DNA of 7,433 nucleotides. Source: Mesorhizobium sp. GTDB lineage: Bacteria > Pseudomonadota > Alphaproteobacteria > Rhizobiales > Rhizobiaceae. The notes under the pieces were generated by a model that saw only the letters and a program-made list of their open reading frames with translations, was not told the DNA's origin and searched no databases. The DNA lies in assembly GCA_019509685.1 (NCBI GenBank), contig JAEKLU010000103.1:1-7433 (forward strand), read 5' to 3'. The position numbers and the translations under genes are program-made. Below are positions 1-7,076 of the stretch, one piece after another; the first letter of the stretch is position 1, and the number at the start of each line of letters is the position of its first letter.

Positions 1-769
<769 letters not shown>

Positions 770-770
770 G

Positions 771-1895
771 TCAGCGATCCTTCGGGTCTAAAGCGTCGCG
801 CAGTCCGTCGCCGACGAAGTTCAGCGCGAACAGTGTCGAGACGAGGAAGAAGGCCGGGAACAGCAGCAGCCAGTTGGCATAGCCGATGTTCTTGGCGCCG
901 ACCGAGATCAGCACGCCCCAGCTGGTCATCGGCTCCTGCACGCCGAGACCGAGGAAGGAGAGGAAGCTCTCCAGGATGATGACCTGCGGCACCAGCAGCG
1001 TCATGTAGATGACGACCGGCCCGAGCAGGTTAGGGATGACGTGGCGCAGCAGAATGCCGCGCTGGCCGACGCCCATCGCCTCGGCCGCCTGGACATATTC
1101 CTGGCGGCGGATGGACAGCGCCTGGCCGCGCACGATGCGCGCCATGTCGAGCCACAGCACAGCGCCGACCGCCAGGAACATCAGCACGAAGTTGCGGCCG
1201 AAGAACACCACCAGCATGATGACGAAGAAGATGAAGGGCAGCGAATAAAGCACATCGACGATGCGCATCATCACCTCGTCGACCCTGCCGCCGGCAAAGC
1301 CGGCCGTCGCGCCATAGATGACGCCGATGACGCCGGCGACGACGCCGGCAAGAAGGCCGATGGCCAGCGAGATGCGGCCGGCCATCAGCGTGCGCGATAA
1401 GAGGTCGCGCCCGGTGTTGTCGGTGCCGAAGTAGAAATATTGCTGCTTGACGGCCGAGCTCATCGTCACTTCGAGCCCGTCCGGCGACTTGCTCTCGATC
1501 CTGGTGTCGTCGAAGGCGTCGGAGCGGTCGAGATAGCGCACGTTGCGGTCGTCGACCGGCTTCGTGGACTTTACGGTGACGATGACCCGATTGCCCTCCT
1601 GATGCCATTCCTTGACGTCGACACGCATGCGCTTGACGGCGTCGGTCAACGCGCCCTGGATCATCTCCGGTTTAGGGTAGGCCGACAGGCTCGGCGGCAT
1701 GCGGACATAGTCGCCATAGATGGTCGTGTATTCATGCGGCACGACCCACGGGCCGAAGATGCTGATGATTGCGATCAGCATCAGGTAATAGAGGCTGAAC
1801 ATGGCGGCGCGGTTGCGCTTCAGCCGCGCCCAGGCATTGCCCCAGGCCGAGCGGCCGACGATCGGTTCGGGAACGACGACAGCAAGATCAGTCAT
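771..1895 (-). CDS. oppC: Oligopeptide ABC transporter permease OppC, with enlarged periplasmic loop
   Basis: Inner-membrane permease that pairs with OppB to form the peptide channel. The 374-residue protein has a first membrane helix at about 31-53, then a long periplasmic stretch (54-155), then the conserved FGTDNTGRDLLSR (156-168) and the five-helix transport domain from about 173 to 365. The cytoplasmic EAA loop that docks on the ATPase is at about 266-289 (EYVQAAEAMG, then HVIPN). The C-terminus GDGLRDALDPKDR is the same as in enterobacterial OppC as I recall it. Usual length is about 300, so the excess sits in the loop after helix 1. I chose the ATG at 1895: it overlaps the oppB stop in ATGACTGA and has GAGGG 6 nt upstream. 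The in-frame ATG at 1931 would add 12 residues and overlap oppB by 44 bp without a comparable site. Confidence 0.95.
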   Translation of the reverse strand: MTDLAVVVPEPIVGRSAWGNAWARLKRNRAAMFSLYYLMLIAIISIFGPWVVPHEYTTIYGDYVRMPPSLSAYPKPEMIQGALTDAVKRMRVDVKEWHQEGNRVIVTVKSTKPVDDRNVRYLDRSDAFDDTRIESKSPDGLEVTMSSAVKQQYFYFGTDNTGRDLLSRTLMAGRISLAIGLLAGVVAGVIGVIYGATAGFAGGRVDEVMMRIVDVLYSLPFIFFVIMLVVFFGRNFVLMFLAVGAVLWLDMARIVRGQALSIRRQEYVQAAEAMGVGQRGILLRHVIPNLLGPVVIYMTLLVPQVIILESFLSFLGLGVQEPMTSWGVLISVGAKNIGYANWLLLFPAFFLVSTLFALNFVGDGLRDALDPKDR

Positions 1896-2811
1896 AACGC
1901 ACCCTCGGATCGACGACCGCATAGAGGACATCGACGATCAGGTTGAAGACGATGGTGAAGAGCGCGATCACCACCACAGTGCCCATGACCAGCGTGTAGT
2001 CGCGGTTGAGCGCGGCGTCGACGAAGTAGCGGCCGACGCCGGGAATGGAAAAGATCGTCTCGACGATGATCGAGCCGGTGAGCAGGGCCGCGGCCGCCGG
2101 ACCGGTGAAGGAGACGATCGGCAGGATGGCGCCGCGCAGCGCGTGCTTGACCACAACCGACCAGTCCGACAGGCCGAGCGCGCGGGCGGTGCGGATGTGG
2201 TGCGAGCGCAGGCTCTCGATCATCGAGCCACGCATCAGCCGGGCGACGATGGCGATCTGCGGCAGGGCCAGCGTCAGCACCGGGCCGACTTTGTTGATCA
2301 GCGCGCCGTCGCCCCAGCCGCCGATCGGCAGCAGCTTCCAGGAGAGACCGAAGACGAGCTGGATCACCGGCGCGATGACGAAAGTGGGAATGGTGCTGCC
2401 GGCGGTGGCGAGCGCAATCACCGAATAGTCGCCGATCTTGTTCTGGTTGAGCGCGGCGATCGTGCCCAGGATGCTGCCAAGCAGCAGCGCCAATATCAGC
2501 GCCGAAGTACCGATCTGGATCGAGATCGGCAGGCCCTTGGCGAACAGCTCGGTGACGGTGAAATCCGGTAAGTTGTAGCTCGGCCCGAAACTGCCGCGCA
2601 AAAGATTGCCGAGATAGTGGACATATTGCAGCCAGAGCGGATCGTTGAGGCCGAACTGGGCTTCGAGATTGGCCTTGATCTCGGGGCTCAAGCCCCGCTC
2701 CTGGTTGAACGGGCCGCCTGGCGCGACGCGGATCAGGAAGAACGCCACCGTCACGATGACGAACAGCGTCGGAATGGCGGTCAACAGCCGCCGGAAGACA
2801 TAACGCAGCAT
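1888..2811 (-). CDS. oppB: Oligopeptide ABC transporter permease OppB
   Basis: Inner-membrane permease of the peptide importer, partner of OppC. At 307 residues it is the standard OppB length (about 306 in enterobacteria). A first helix (about 9-31) is followed by a periplasmic region with FGLNDPLWLQYVHYLGNL (53-70) and GSFGPSY (73-79), both OppB hallmarks. Five more helices follow at about 97-119, 129-150, 177-192, 232-255 and 275-299. The EAA-type loop is IRTARALGLSDW (206-217) followed by KHALRGAILP (222-231). The end, IVDVLYAVVDPRVRYD (292-307), matches the OppB C-terminus. The start ATG has only a weak GGGG upstream, so translation may be modest or depend on the upstream RNA fold. The gene lies 171 bp downstream of oppA and overlaps oppC by 8 bp. 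Confidence 0.95.
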   Translation of the reverse strand: MLRYVFRRLLTAIPTLFVIVTVAFFLIRVAPGGPFNQERGLSPEIKANLEAQFGLNDPLWLQYVHYLGNLLRGSFGPSYNLPDFTVTELFAKGLPISIQIGTSALILALLLGSILGTIAALNQNKIGDYSVIALATAGSTIPTFVIAPVIQLVFGLSWKLLPIGGWGDGALINKVGPVLTLALPQIAIVARLMRGSMIESLRSHHIRTARALGLSDWSVVVKHALRGAILPIVSFTGPAAAALLTGSIIVETIFSIPGVGRYFVDAALNRDYTLVMGTVVVIALFTIVFNLIVDVLYAVVDPRVRYD

Positions 2812-2848
2812 CGGCGCCCCGCTTCAGCCAGGGCGACGGCTCTCCAGA

Positions 2849-2882
2849 CGAAGATCCGCGGCGCTGGCATCTCTGATCTTCG
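2849..2882 (-). repeat. Inverted repeat in the oppA-oppB spacer
   Basis: A perfect 8-bp inverted repeat, CGAAGATC at 2849-2856 and GATCTTCG at 2875-2882, with an 18-nt spacer. It lies 38 bp upstream of the oppB start and could form a second RNA hairpin in the intercistronic region, or be a protein-binding site. No role is established from sequence alone. Confidence 0.4.
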
Positions 2883-2931
2883 CACCCGGCCCGCCGGAAT
2901 CAAATCCGACTTTCGGCCCGGTACGCCGACA

Positions 2932-2971
2932 AACCGCGCCGCCGCCCCCGAAATGGAGCGGCGGCACGGCC
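2932..2971 (-). terminator. Strong hairpin after oppA (attenuating terminator or mRNA-stabilising stem)
   Basis: Read on the minus strand, the RNA folds into a perfect 8-bp core GCCGCCGC/GCGGCGGC (2958-2965 with 2938-2945). Counting G-U pairs it extends inward to 11 bp with a 6-nt AUUUCG loop, and outward to 17 bp. It begins 11 nt after the oppA stop codon and is followed by only three U residues. This suits a leaky terminator or a 3'-end block to exonucleases that raises oppA over oppBCD. Function is inferred from position and structure. Confidence 0.65.
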
Positions 2972-2982
2972 AAGGTTGCTTA

Positions 2983-4575
2983 TCAGTCCTTGGAGATGAA
3001 GCGGGACGGATGGATGTCCATGACATTGTCGTCGAAGCCATGCACCTTCGAGGAAACGATGTCGTGGAAGCTGTAGTAGAGCAGAGGGATCTCGCCGACA
3101 TCGTCGACGAGGATGCGCTCGGCCTCGGCGAGGTCCTTCATGCGCTCCTCCGGCTTGCCGCCGGCGGCTGCCGCCTTGTCCATCGCGGCCTCAAAGGCCT
3201 TGCTGTCGTAGCTCGAGTAGTTGTTGCCGCTCGCCTTGCGCGAGATGCCGAGGAAGGTCTCCGGGTCCTTGTAGTCGGCGATCCAGGCAGCGCGGGCAAC
3301 GTCGTAGTTGCCCTTCTGCTCGAGGAAGCCGTAGTGGGTCTTGGTGTCGGTATTGAGCAGCGTCACCTCGACGCCGAGCGGCTTAAGCTGTTCCTGGATG
3401 GCGACAGCGGTGTTCTTGTGGTTCTCCGAGGTGTTGTAGCGGATCTCCATCTTCAACGGGTGCTCGGGCGTGTAGCCGAGTTTCTCCAGGATCTTCTTGG
3501 CCGCGTCCTCGCGGTCGATTTGCGGCATGTCGGCGTATTTGGCCACTGCCGGCGTGTAGCCCTCAATGCCCGGAGGCACCATCGAATAGCCGGGCAGCAT
3601 CGAATTTTGCCAGACTTTTTCCGCCAGGAAGTCGCGATCTATCGCCATCGAGATGGCGTTGCGCAGCTCGACATTGTCCCACGGCGCCTTGTCGGTCTTG
3701 ATCGCAAAATAGTAGGTGCCGAGATACGGCCCGACGCGTACCTGGTCGCCGAATTTGGTTTTGAGATCGGCAAGCTGTTCGGTCGGCAGGTCACCGTAGC
3801 TGTCGAGTTCGCCAGCCTCGAAGCGCTTCATCGCCGACGAGCGATCCTCGGTCGGGATGTAGTTGACCACGTCGAGCTTGACGCTCGCGGCGTCCCAGAA
3901 TTTCGGATTCTTGGCCAATTTCATATGGTCGTTGGGAACCCACTCCGCCAGCGTGTAGGCGCCGTTGGAGACCAGTTTGCCCGGCTTGATCCAGTCGGCG
4001 CCGAGTTTGTCTATGGAAGCCTTGCTGACCGGATAGGTCGCCTGGTGGGTCAACATCTCCAGGAAGTAGGGCGTCGGAGCCTTCAGCGTGACTTCAAGCG
4101 TGTTGGCGTCGACCGCCTTGACGCCCATATCCTCGGCCTTGCCTTTCTTGGTGTTGAAGTCCTCGGCGCCCTTCACCGGATAGAGCATCGAAGCGTATTC
4201 CGCGGCGGTGGCCGGATCTTCCAGCCGATGGAACGAATAGACGAAGTCGTCCGCCGTCACCGGGCTGCCATCCGACCAGAGGCCGTCCTTGCGCAGCTTG
4301 AAAGTGTAGACAGTGCCGTCGTCGGACACCGTCCAGCTTTCGGCGGCGCCGGGGATGAGGTTCGTCTTCTGGTCATGCATGACGAGGCCCTGGAACAGGT
4401 CGCGTATGATATCGGCTTCGTAGGTCGTCGACGTCTTGTGCGGATCGACCGTCTCCGCCTCGGCGGCGCTACCGCGGTTGTAGACGGTTTCGGCGTAAGC
4501 GTGCGTGTAGAAGGTACCCGTGGCCAGAGCCATGGTGGCGGCGAACACCGTCGCCTTCAGCATGTTTTTCAGCAT
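2983..4575 (-). CDS. oppA: Periplasmic oligopeptide-binding protein OppA (SBP family 5)
   Basis: Binds peptides in the periplasm and delivers them to OppB/OppC. The 530-residue length is usual for the family. A Sec signal peptide (positive MLKNMLK, hydrophobic core, cleavage likely after AYA at 26-28) has no lipobox Cys, so the mature protein should be soluble. The SBP_5 signature region is at 78-100 (AESWTVSDDG then FKLRKDGLW), followed by SDGSPVTADDFVYS (101-114). Further matches to enteric OppA are NGAYTLAEWV (204-213), VGPYLGTYYF (281-290) and YDVARAAWIADY (424-435). Arg428 and Asp434 fall on the positions equivalent to mature E. coli OppA Arg413 and Asp419; Asp419 pairs with the peptide alpha-amino group. 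The start has AGGGAG 7 nt upstream, and TGA is followed in frame by TAA. It is first in the operon. Murein tripeptide binding (MppA-like) is an alternative. Confidence 0.95.
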   Translation of the reverse strand: MLKNMLKATVFAATMALATGTFYTHAYAETVYNRGSAAEAETVDPHKTSTTYEADIIRDLFQGLVMHDQKTNLIPGAAESWTVSDDGTVYTFKLRKDGLWSDGSPVTADDFVYSFHRLEDPATAAEYASMLYPVKGAEDFNTKKGKAEDMGVKAVDANTLEVTLKAPTPYFLEMLTHQATYPVSKASIDKLGADWIKPGKLVSNGAYTLAEWVPNDHMKLAKNPKFWDAASVKLDVVNYIPTEDRSSAMKRFEAGELDSYGDLPTEQLADLKTKFGDQVRVGPYLGTYYFAIKTDKAPWDNVELRNAISMAIDRDFLAEKVWQNSMLPGYSMVPPGIEGYTPAVAKYADMPQIDREDAAKKILEKLGYTPEHPLKMEIRYNTSENHKNTAVAIQEQLKPLGVEVTLLNTDTKTHYGFLEQKGNYDVARAAWIADYKDPETFLGISRKASGNNYSSYDSKAFEAAMDKAAAAGGKPEERMKDLAEAERILVDDVGEIPLLYYSFHDIVSSKVHGFDDNVMDIHPSRFISKD

Positions 4576-4582
4576 GAAGTTT

Positions 4583-4588
4583 CTCCCT
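4583..4588 (-). promoter_or_regulatory. Ribosome binding site of oppA
   Basis: AGGGAG on the minus strand, 7 nt from the oppA ATG, is the best-formed site in the opp operon and decides the start at 4575 over the in-frame ATG four codons later. The GGGAG core is also the kind of sequence that CUCCC-bearing sRNAs of the AbcR family pair with in rhizobia, which is inference here. Confidence 0.7.
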
Positions 4589-4637
4589 GTCGGCGCGGCC
4601 CCTCAGCCACGCCTTTTTGAGTGTTGACGCATTGGAA

Positions 4638-4648
4638 CCGTTAAACGG
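4638..4648. repeat. Small palindrome in the oppA leader
   Basis: CCGTTAAACGG is an 11-bp palindrome (5-bp arms around a central A) about 63 bp upstream of the oppA ATG. If the proposed promoter at 4695-4723 is right, it lies in the transcribed leader and would be a downstream operator or small stem. Short palindromes also occur by chance. Confidence 0.3.
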
Positions 4649-4662
4649 CCCCTTTCAAGCGT

Positions 4663-4684
4663 GCCGCCGGTCCCTTCCGGCAGC
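4663..4684 (-). promoter_or_regulatory. Leader hairpin upstream of oppA
   Basis: On the minus strand GCTGCCGG, AAGGGA, CCGGCGGC can form an 8-position stem with one mismatch and a 6-nt loop. The loop exposes a purine-rich AAGGGA that resembles a ribosome binding site but has no start codon nearby. It would sit near the 5' end of the oppA transcript and might protect the RNA or be a regulatory target. Confidence 0.35.
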
Positions 4685-4694
4685 TGGTGGCAGG

Positions 4695-4723
4695 AGACTA
4701 GACAGAGGAGTATTTTATTTCAA
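4695..4723 (-). promoter_or_regulatory. Candidate housekeeping promoter of the opp operon
   Basis: On the minus strand TTGAAA (4718-4723) and TAGTCT (4695-4700) are spaced by exactly 17 bp. The -35 matches 5 of 6 consensus bases; the -10 is weak. It gives a leader of roughly 110 nt before oppA. The surrounding DNA is A/T-rich compared with the genes, which supports a promoter here, but the assignment is by eye. Confidence 0.35.
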
Positions 4724-4734
4724 CCATTGCCTGC

Positions 4735-4764
4735 TTGACGCTAAGTGAGCGCACCTTTGCTAAA
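4735..4764 (+). promoter_or_regulatory. Candidate promoter of the TadE/TadG unit
   Basis: TTGACG (4735-4740, preceded by C to give the alphaproteobacterial CTTGAC form) is followed 18 bp later by GCTAAA (4759-4764), a poor -10. The leader to the ATG at 4867 would be about 95 nt. The -35 lies 11 bp from the oppA -35 candidate on the other strand, a back-to-back divergent layout. Confidence 0.35.
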
Positions 4765-4866
4765 ACAGCGAAATCTAACGCTCACAGCTTCAATTCAACT
4801 TGCTGCACCTGCCGGTTGTTCAATGCGTTTTCTGTTTTTGCAGCCGGGTCTTGGCATTCTCAGCTC

Positions 4867-5313
4867 ATGCTGAAGAACCGGAAAACCCTCGTTTCTTGGT
4901 CTCGCTTCCGAGCCGACACGGCGGCCACGTCGGCGGTCGAATTCGCCATGCTGGCGCCGATCTTCATCGTGCTTCTGCTCGGAATGGTTGCATACGGCAT
5001 CTATTTCGGCGCCAGCCATTCGGTGCAGCAGATCGCCGCCGACGCGGCGCGGACGGCGATCGCCGGGCTGAACCAGACGGAACGGCAAGCGCTGGTGACC
5101 GACTTTGTCACAAATGACGTCGCGGGCTACCCGTTCGTCGATCCCACCAAGCTGACAATCAGCGCGCAGGACAGCGCCGTCGACGGCAGCCAGTTCGTCG
5201 TCTCGGTCACTTACGATGCGCGCAACCTGCCGATCTGGAACCTGTTCCGGAACCTGCCGCTGCCGGGCACGACGATCCAGCGCCAGTCGACGATCCGTGT
5301 CGGAGGAATTTGA
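4867..5313 (+). CDS. TadE-family pilus assembly / pseudopilin-like protein
   Basis: A 148-residue TadE-like protein, a type of inner-membrane or minor-pilin-like component linked with Flp (type IVb) pilus assembly. It has a short basic N-terminus (Lys/Arg-rich, 1-16), then TSAVEFAMLAPIFIVLLLGM (21-40), the family signature with Glu25, and a single hydrophobic helix to about 48. GASHSVQQIAADAARTAIAG (48-67) is the amphipathic stretch typical of TadE, and the rest is a small extracytoplasmic domain. I chose the ATG at 4867 because it gives the usual short basic leader. The frame is open back to a TTG at 4735, but those 44 codons are Cys-rich, A/T-richer and overlap the likely promoter. No good ribosome binding site precedes the ATG. 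The stop overlaps the next gene by one base. Confidence 0.85.
   Translation: MLKNRKTLVSWSRFRADTAATSAVEFAMLAPIFIVLLLGMVAYGIYFGASHSVQQIAADAARTAIAGLNQTERQALVTDFVTNDVAGYPFVDPTKLTISAQDSAVDGSQFVVSVTYDARNLPIWNLFRNLPLPGTTIQRQSTIRVGGI
5302..5306 (+). promoter_or_regulatory. Ribosome binding site of the TadG-related gene
   Basis: GGAGG, 6 nt before the ATG at 5313, lies inside the end of the TadE gene. It fixes the start at 5313 over the TTG at 5310 and over the ATG at 5334, and with the TGATG overlap indicates coupled translation. Confidence 0.8.
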
Positions 5314-7076
5314 TGCGTATCAAGGGGGGATTTATGGGGGCAACCCGGCGGCTGCTTGCCGACCGGAGCGCCAATTTCGCCGTCATGACAGCGTTGTGCA
5401 CGCCTGTGGCGCTGGCCCTGACTGCTTTCGCGGTCGACGAAGGCGCGCTTTATAACGAGCGCCGCGCCGCGCAGTCGATCGTCGACATCGCCGCGATCAC
5501 CGCGGCGAACAACATCAGCAACGCCCAGCAAGCGGTGCTGACCGCGCTGAGCGACAATGGCATCAACTCCGTCGCCGTCCAGCAATCGGGCACGACGATC
5601 GCGCCGACCGCAACCAAGGCCGTCGTCCAGGTCACACCAGGGCGCTATACCGGTCTGACCACCGTTGCCACCGGCAGCCGCTTCCAGGCGGGGCAGTTGC
5701 CCTACAACGCCGTCCAGGTGTCGCTGAAGAAGCAAGGCACGCTCTATTTCGCTGCCTCCATGATGAGCCCGCCGACGATCGGCACAAGCGCCATCGCCAG
5801 CGCGCAGCCACAAGCGGCCTTTTCGGTCGGCTCGCGGCTCGCCAGCCTCAATGGCGGCATTCTCAACGCGCTTCTCGGCGGCCTTCTGGGCGGCAACATC
5901 TCGCTGAGCGTGATGGACTATAATTCGCTGATCTCAGCCGATATCGACGTTCTTTCCTTCACCGATGCGTTGGCGACGCAATTGCATCTGACCGGGGTTT
6001 CCTACAACGACGTGCTCGCCTCGAAGGCAACGGTCGGGCAGATCGCCACGGCCATGGCCAATGTTCCCGGGCTTGGCAACACGGCCAAGGTAGCCTTGCA
6101 GACCATGGCCTCCAGCGCCACCAACACCGTCAAGATTCCGCTCAGCACCCTTGTCGACCTCGGGTCGGTCGGCAATCTCGGCATCGGGCAGAAGCCGCCG
6201 GGGCTCACCGTGGCGGCGAGCGCGCTCAGCATGCTGACGGCGGCCGCCGGTCTTGCCAATGGCACCAATCAGGTCGCCGTCAACCTCGGCGCCACGATAC
6301 CGGGGCTGTTGTCGACAACGGTTTCGATCGCCATCGGCGAGCCGCCACAATCCACGCCCTGGCTGGCAGTGGGGGAATTGGGAACTGTGGTTCGCACCGC
6401 GCAGACGCGCATCAAGATCAATGCCAGCGTCGGGCTCGGCAATTCCAATCTCGGCGGCGGCATCAGCCTGCTCGCGGTCAACCTGCCGCTCAACATCGAG
6501 ATCGCCTACGCCGAGGCCAAGCTGACCGACATCACCTGTCCGACCGGCCCATCCAGCATCCAGGTTACGATCGCCGCTCAACCGGGCGTGGTTGCGGCGC
6601 ATCTGGCCAACAGCAACGCCACCGGTTTCGCCGACTTCACCAAGCCGCAATCCTTCTCCGATGCGGAAATCGCGGATGTCAGCCTGAAGCTGCTGCTGAT
6701 CAACCTCAGTCTCATACAGATCAACGGTTCGTCTTACTTCAACATCACCAACATGACGCCCACCAACCTGACCTTCAACGCCACCGATATCGCCAACAAG
6801 GCGATCAAGACGGTGTCGACCAAGAACCTGACGCAGTCGCTCACCACCTCGCTGGTCAACAATTTGTCGCTGACGGTCACGGCGCTGGGTCTCGGCATCG
6901 ATCTCACCGCGCTTCTGGGGACGGTGAAGCCGGCGGTGGTTACCGTTCTCGACGGTGTGACCGCGCCGGTCGACAGCCTCGTCTACAACCTGCTCGGCGC
7001 GCTTGGCGTGCGTGTCGGCGAGGCCGACGTGCGGGTGACAGGCGCGACCTGCGGACGCTCGGTCCTCGTCCAATAA
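5313..7076 (+). CDS. TadG-related pilus assembly protein
   Basis: A 587-residue protein with an N-terminal TadG-like segment: LLADRSANFAVMTALCTPVA (14-33), a membrane helix to about 41, then VDEGALYNERRAAQSIVDIA (41-60), matching the pattern of a membrane anchor followed by DxGxLYxxRxxxQ and a D-I/A-A run. The remainder should be periplasmic or surface-exposed and is rich in Gly, Asn, Ser, Thr and small hydrophobics, with LNGGILNALLGGLLGGNISL (179-198) and alternating beta-like segments. The end, LGVRVGEADVRVTGATC, is typical of this family's C-terminus, which I associate with the Tad_C (formerly DUF2134) group. I see no von Willebrand A metal site (DxSxS) as in some TadG proteins. Cysteines are only 29, 409 and 580; the last two could form a disulfide. 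Co-transcribed with the TadE gene. The role is inferred: anchoring or assembly of Flp-type pili or an adhesin-like envelope protein. Confidence 0.85.
   Translation: MRIKGGFMGATRRLLADRSANFAVMTALCTPVALALTAFAVDEGALYNERRAAQSIVDIAAITAANNISNAQQAVLTALSDNGINSVAVQQSGTTIAPTATKAVVQVTPGRYTGLTTVATGSRFQAGQLPYNAVQVSLKKQGTLYFAASMMSPPTIGTSAIASAQPQAAFSVGSRLASLNGGILNALLGGLLGGNISLSVMDYNSLISADIDVLSFTDALATQLHLTGVSYNDVLASKATVGQIATAMANVPGLGNTAKVALQTMASSATNTVKIPLSTLVDLGSVGNLGIGQKPPGLTVAASALSMLTAAAGLANGTNQVAVNLGATIPGLLSTTVSIAIGEPPQSTPWLAVGELGTVVRTAQTRIKINASVGLGNSNLGGGISLLAVNLPLNIEIAYAEAKLTDITCPTGPSSIQVTIAAQPGVVAAHLANSNATGFADFTKPQSFSDAEIADVSLKLLLINLSLIQINGSSYFNITNMTPTNLTFNATDIANKAIKTVSTKNLTQSLTTSLVNNLSLTVTALGLGIDLTALLGTVKPAVVTVLDGVTAPVDSLVYNLLGALGVRVGEADVRVTGATCGRSVLVQ

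Noticed and set aside
1896..1931. Upstream ATG extending OppC by 12 residues
   Set aside because: The extension overlaps oppB by 44 bp and lacks the well-placed GAGGG found before the ATG at 1895.
1801..2571. 256-codon plus-strand open frame opposite oppB
   Set aside because: Translation is almost only Asp, Arg, Gln, Gly and Ala, a codon-bias artefact over a clear OppB.
2617..4620. 667-codon plus-strand open frame antisense to oppA and the start of oppB
   Set aside because: It mirrors a well-recognised OppA gene. Its translation is rich in Arg, His, Val and Asp with no recognisable domain, as expected from the reverse complement of GC-biased codons.
4624..4647. TTGACG on the plus strand as a further promoter -35
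   Set aside because: No acceptable -10 at 16-18 bp; the nearest A/T stretch (TTAAAC) is only about 11 bp away and belongs to the palindrome.
4802..4844. GCTGCA/TGCAGC inverted repeat ahead of the TadE gene
   Set aside because: Only 6-bp arms with a 31-nt spacer; easily due to chance.
5934..7073. 379-codon minus-strand open frame antisense to the TadG-related gene
   Set aside because: Arg/Asp/Gly-rich composition typical of a shadow frame; the plus strand carries a coherent family protein with a strong ribosome binding site.
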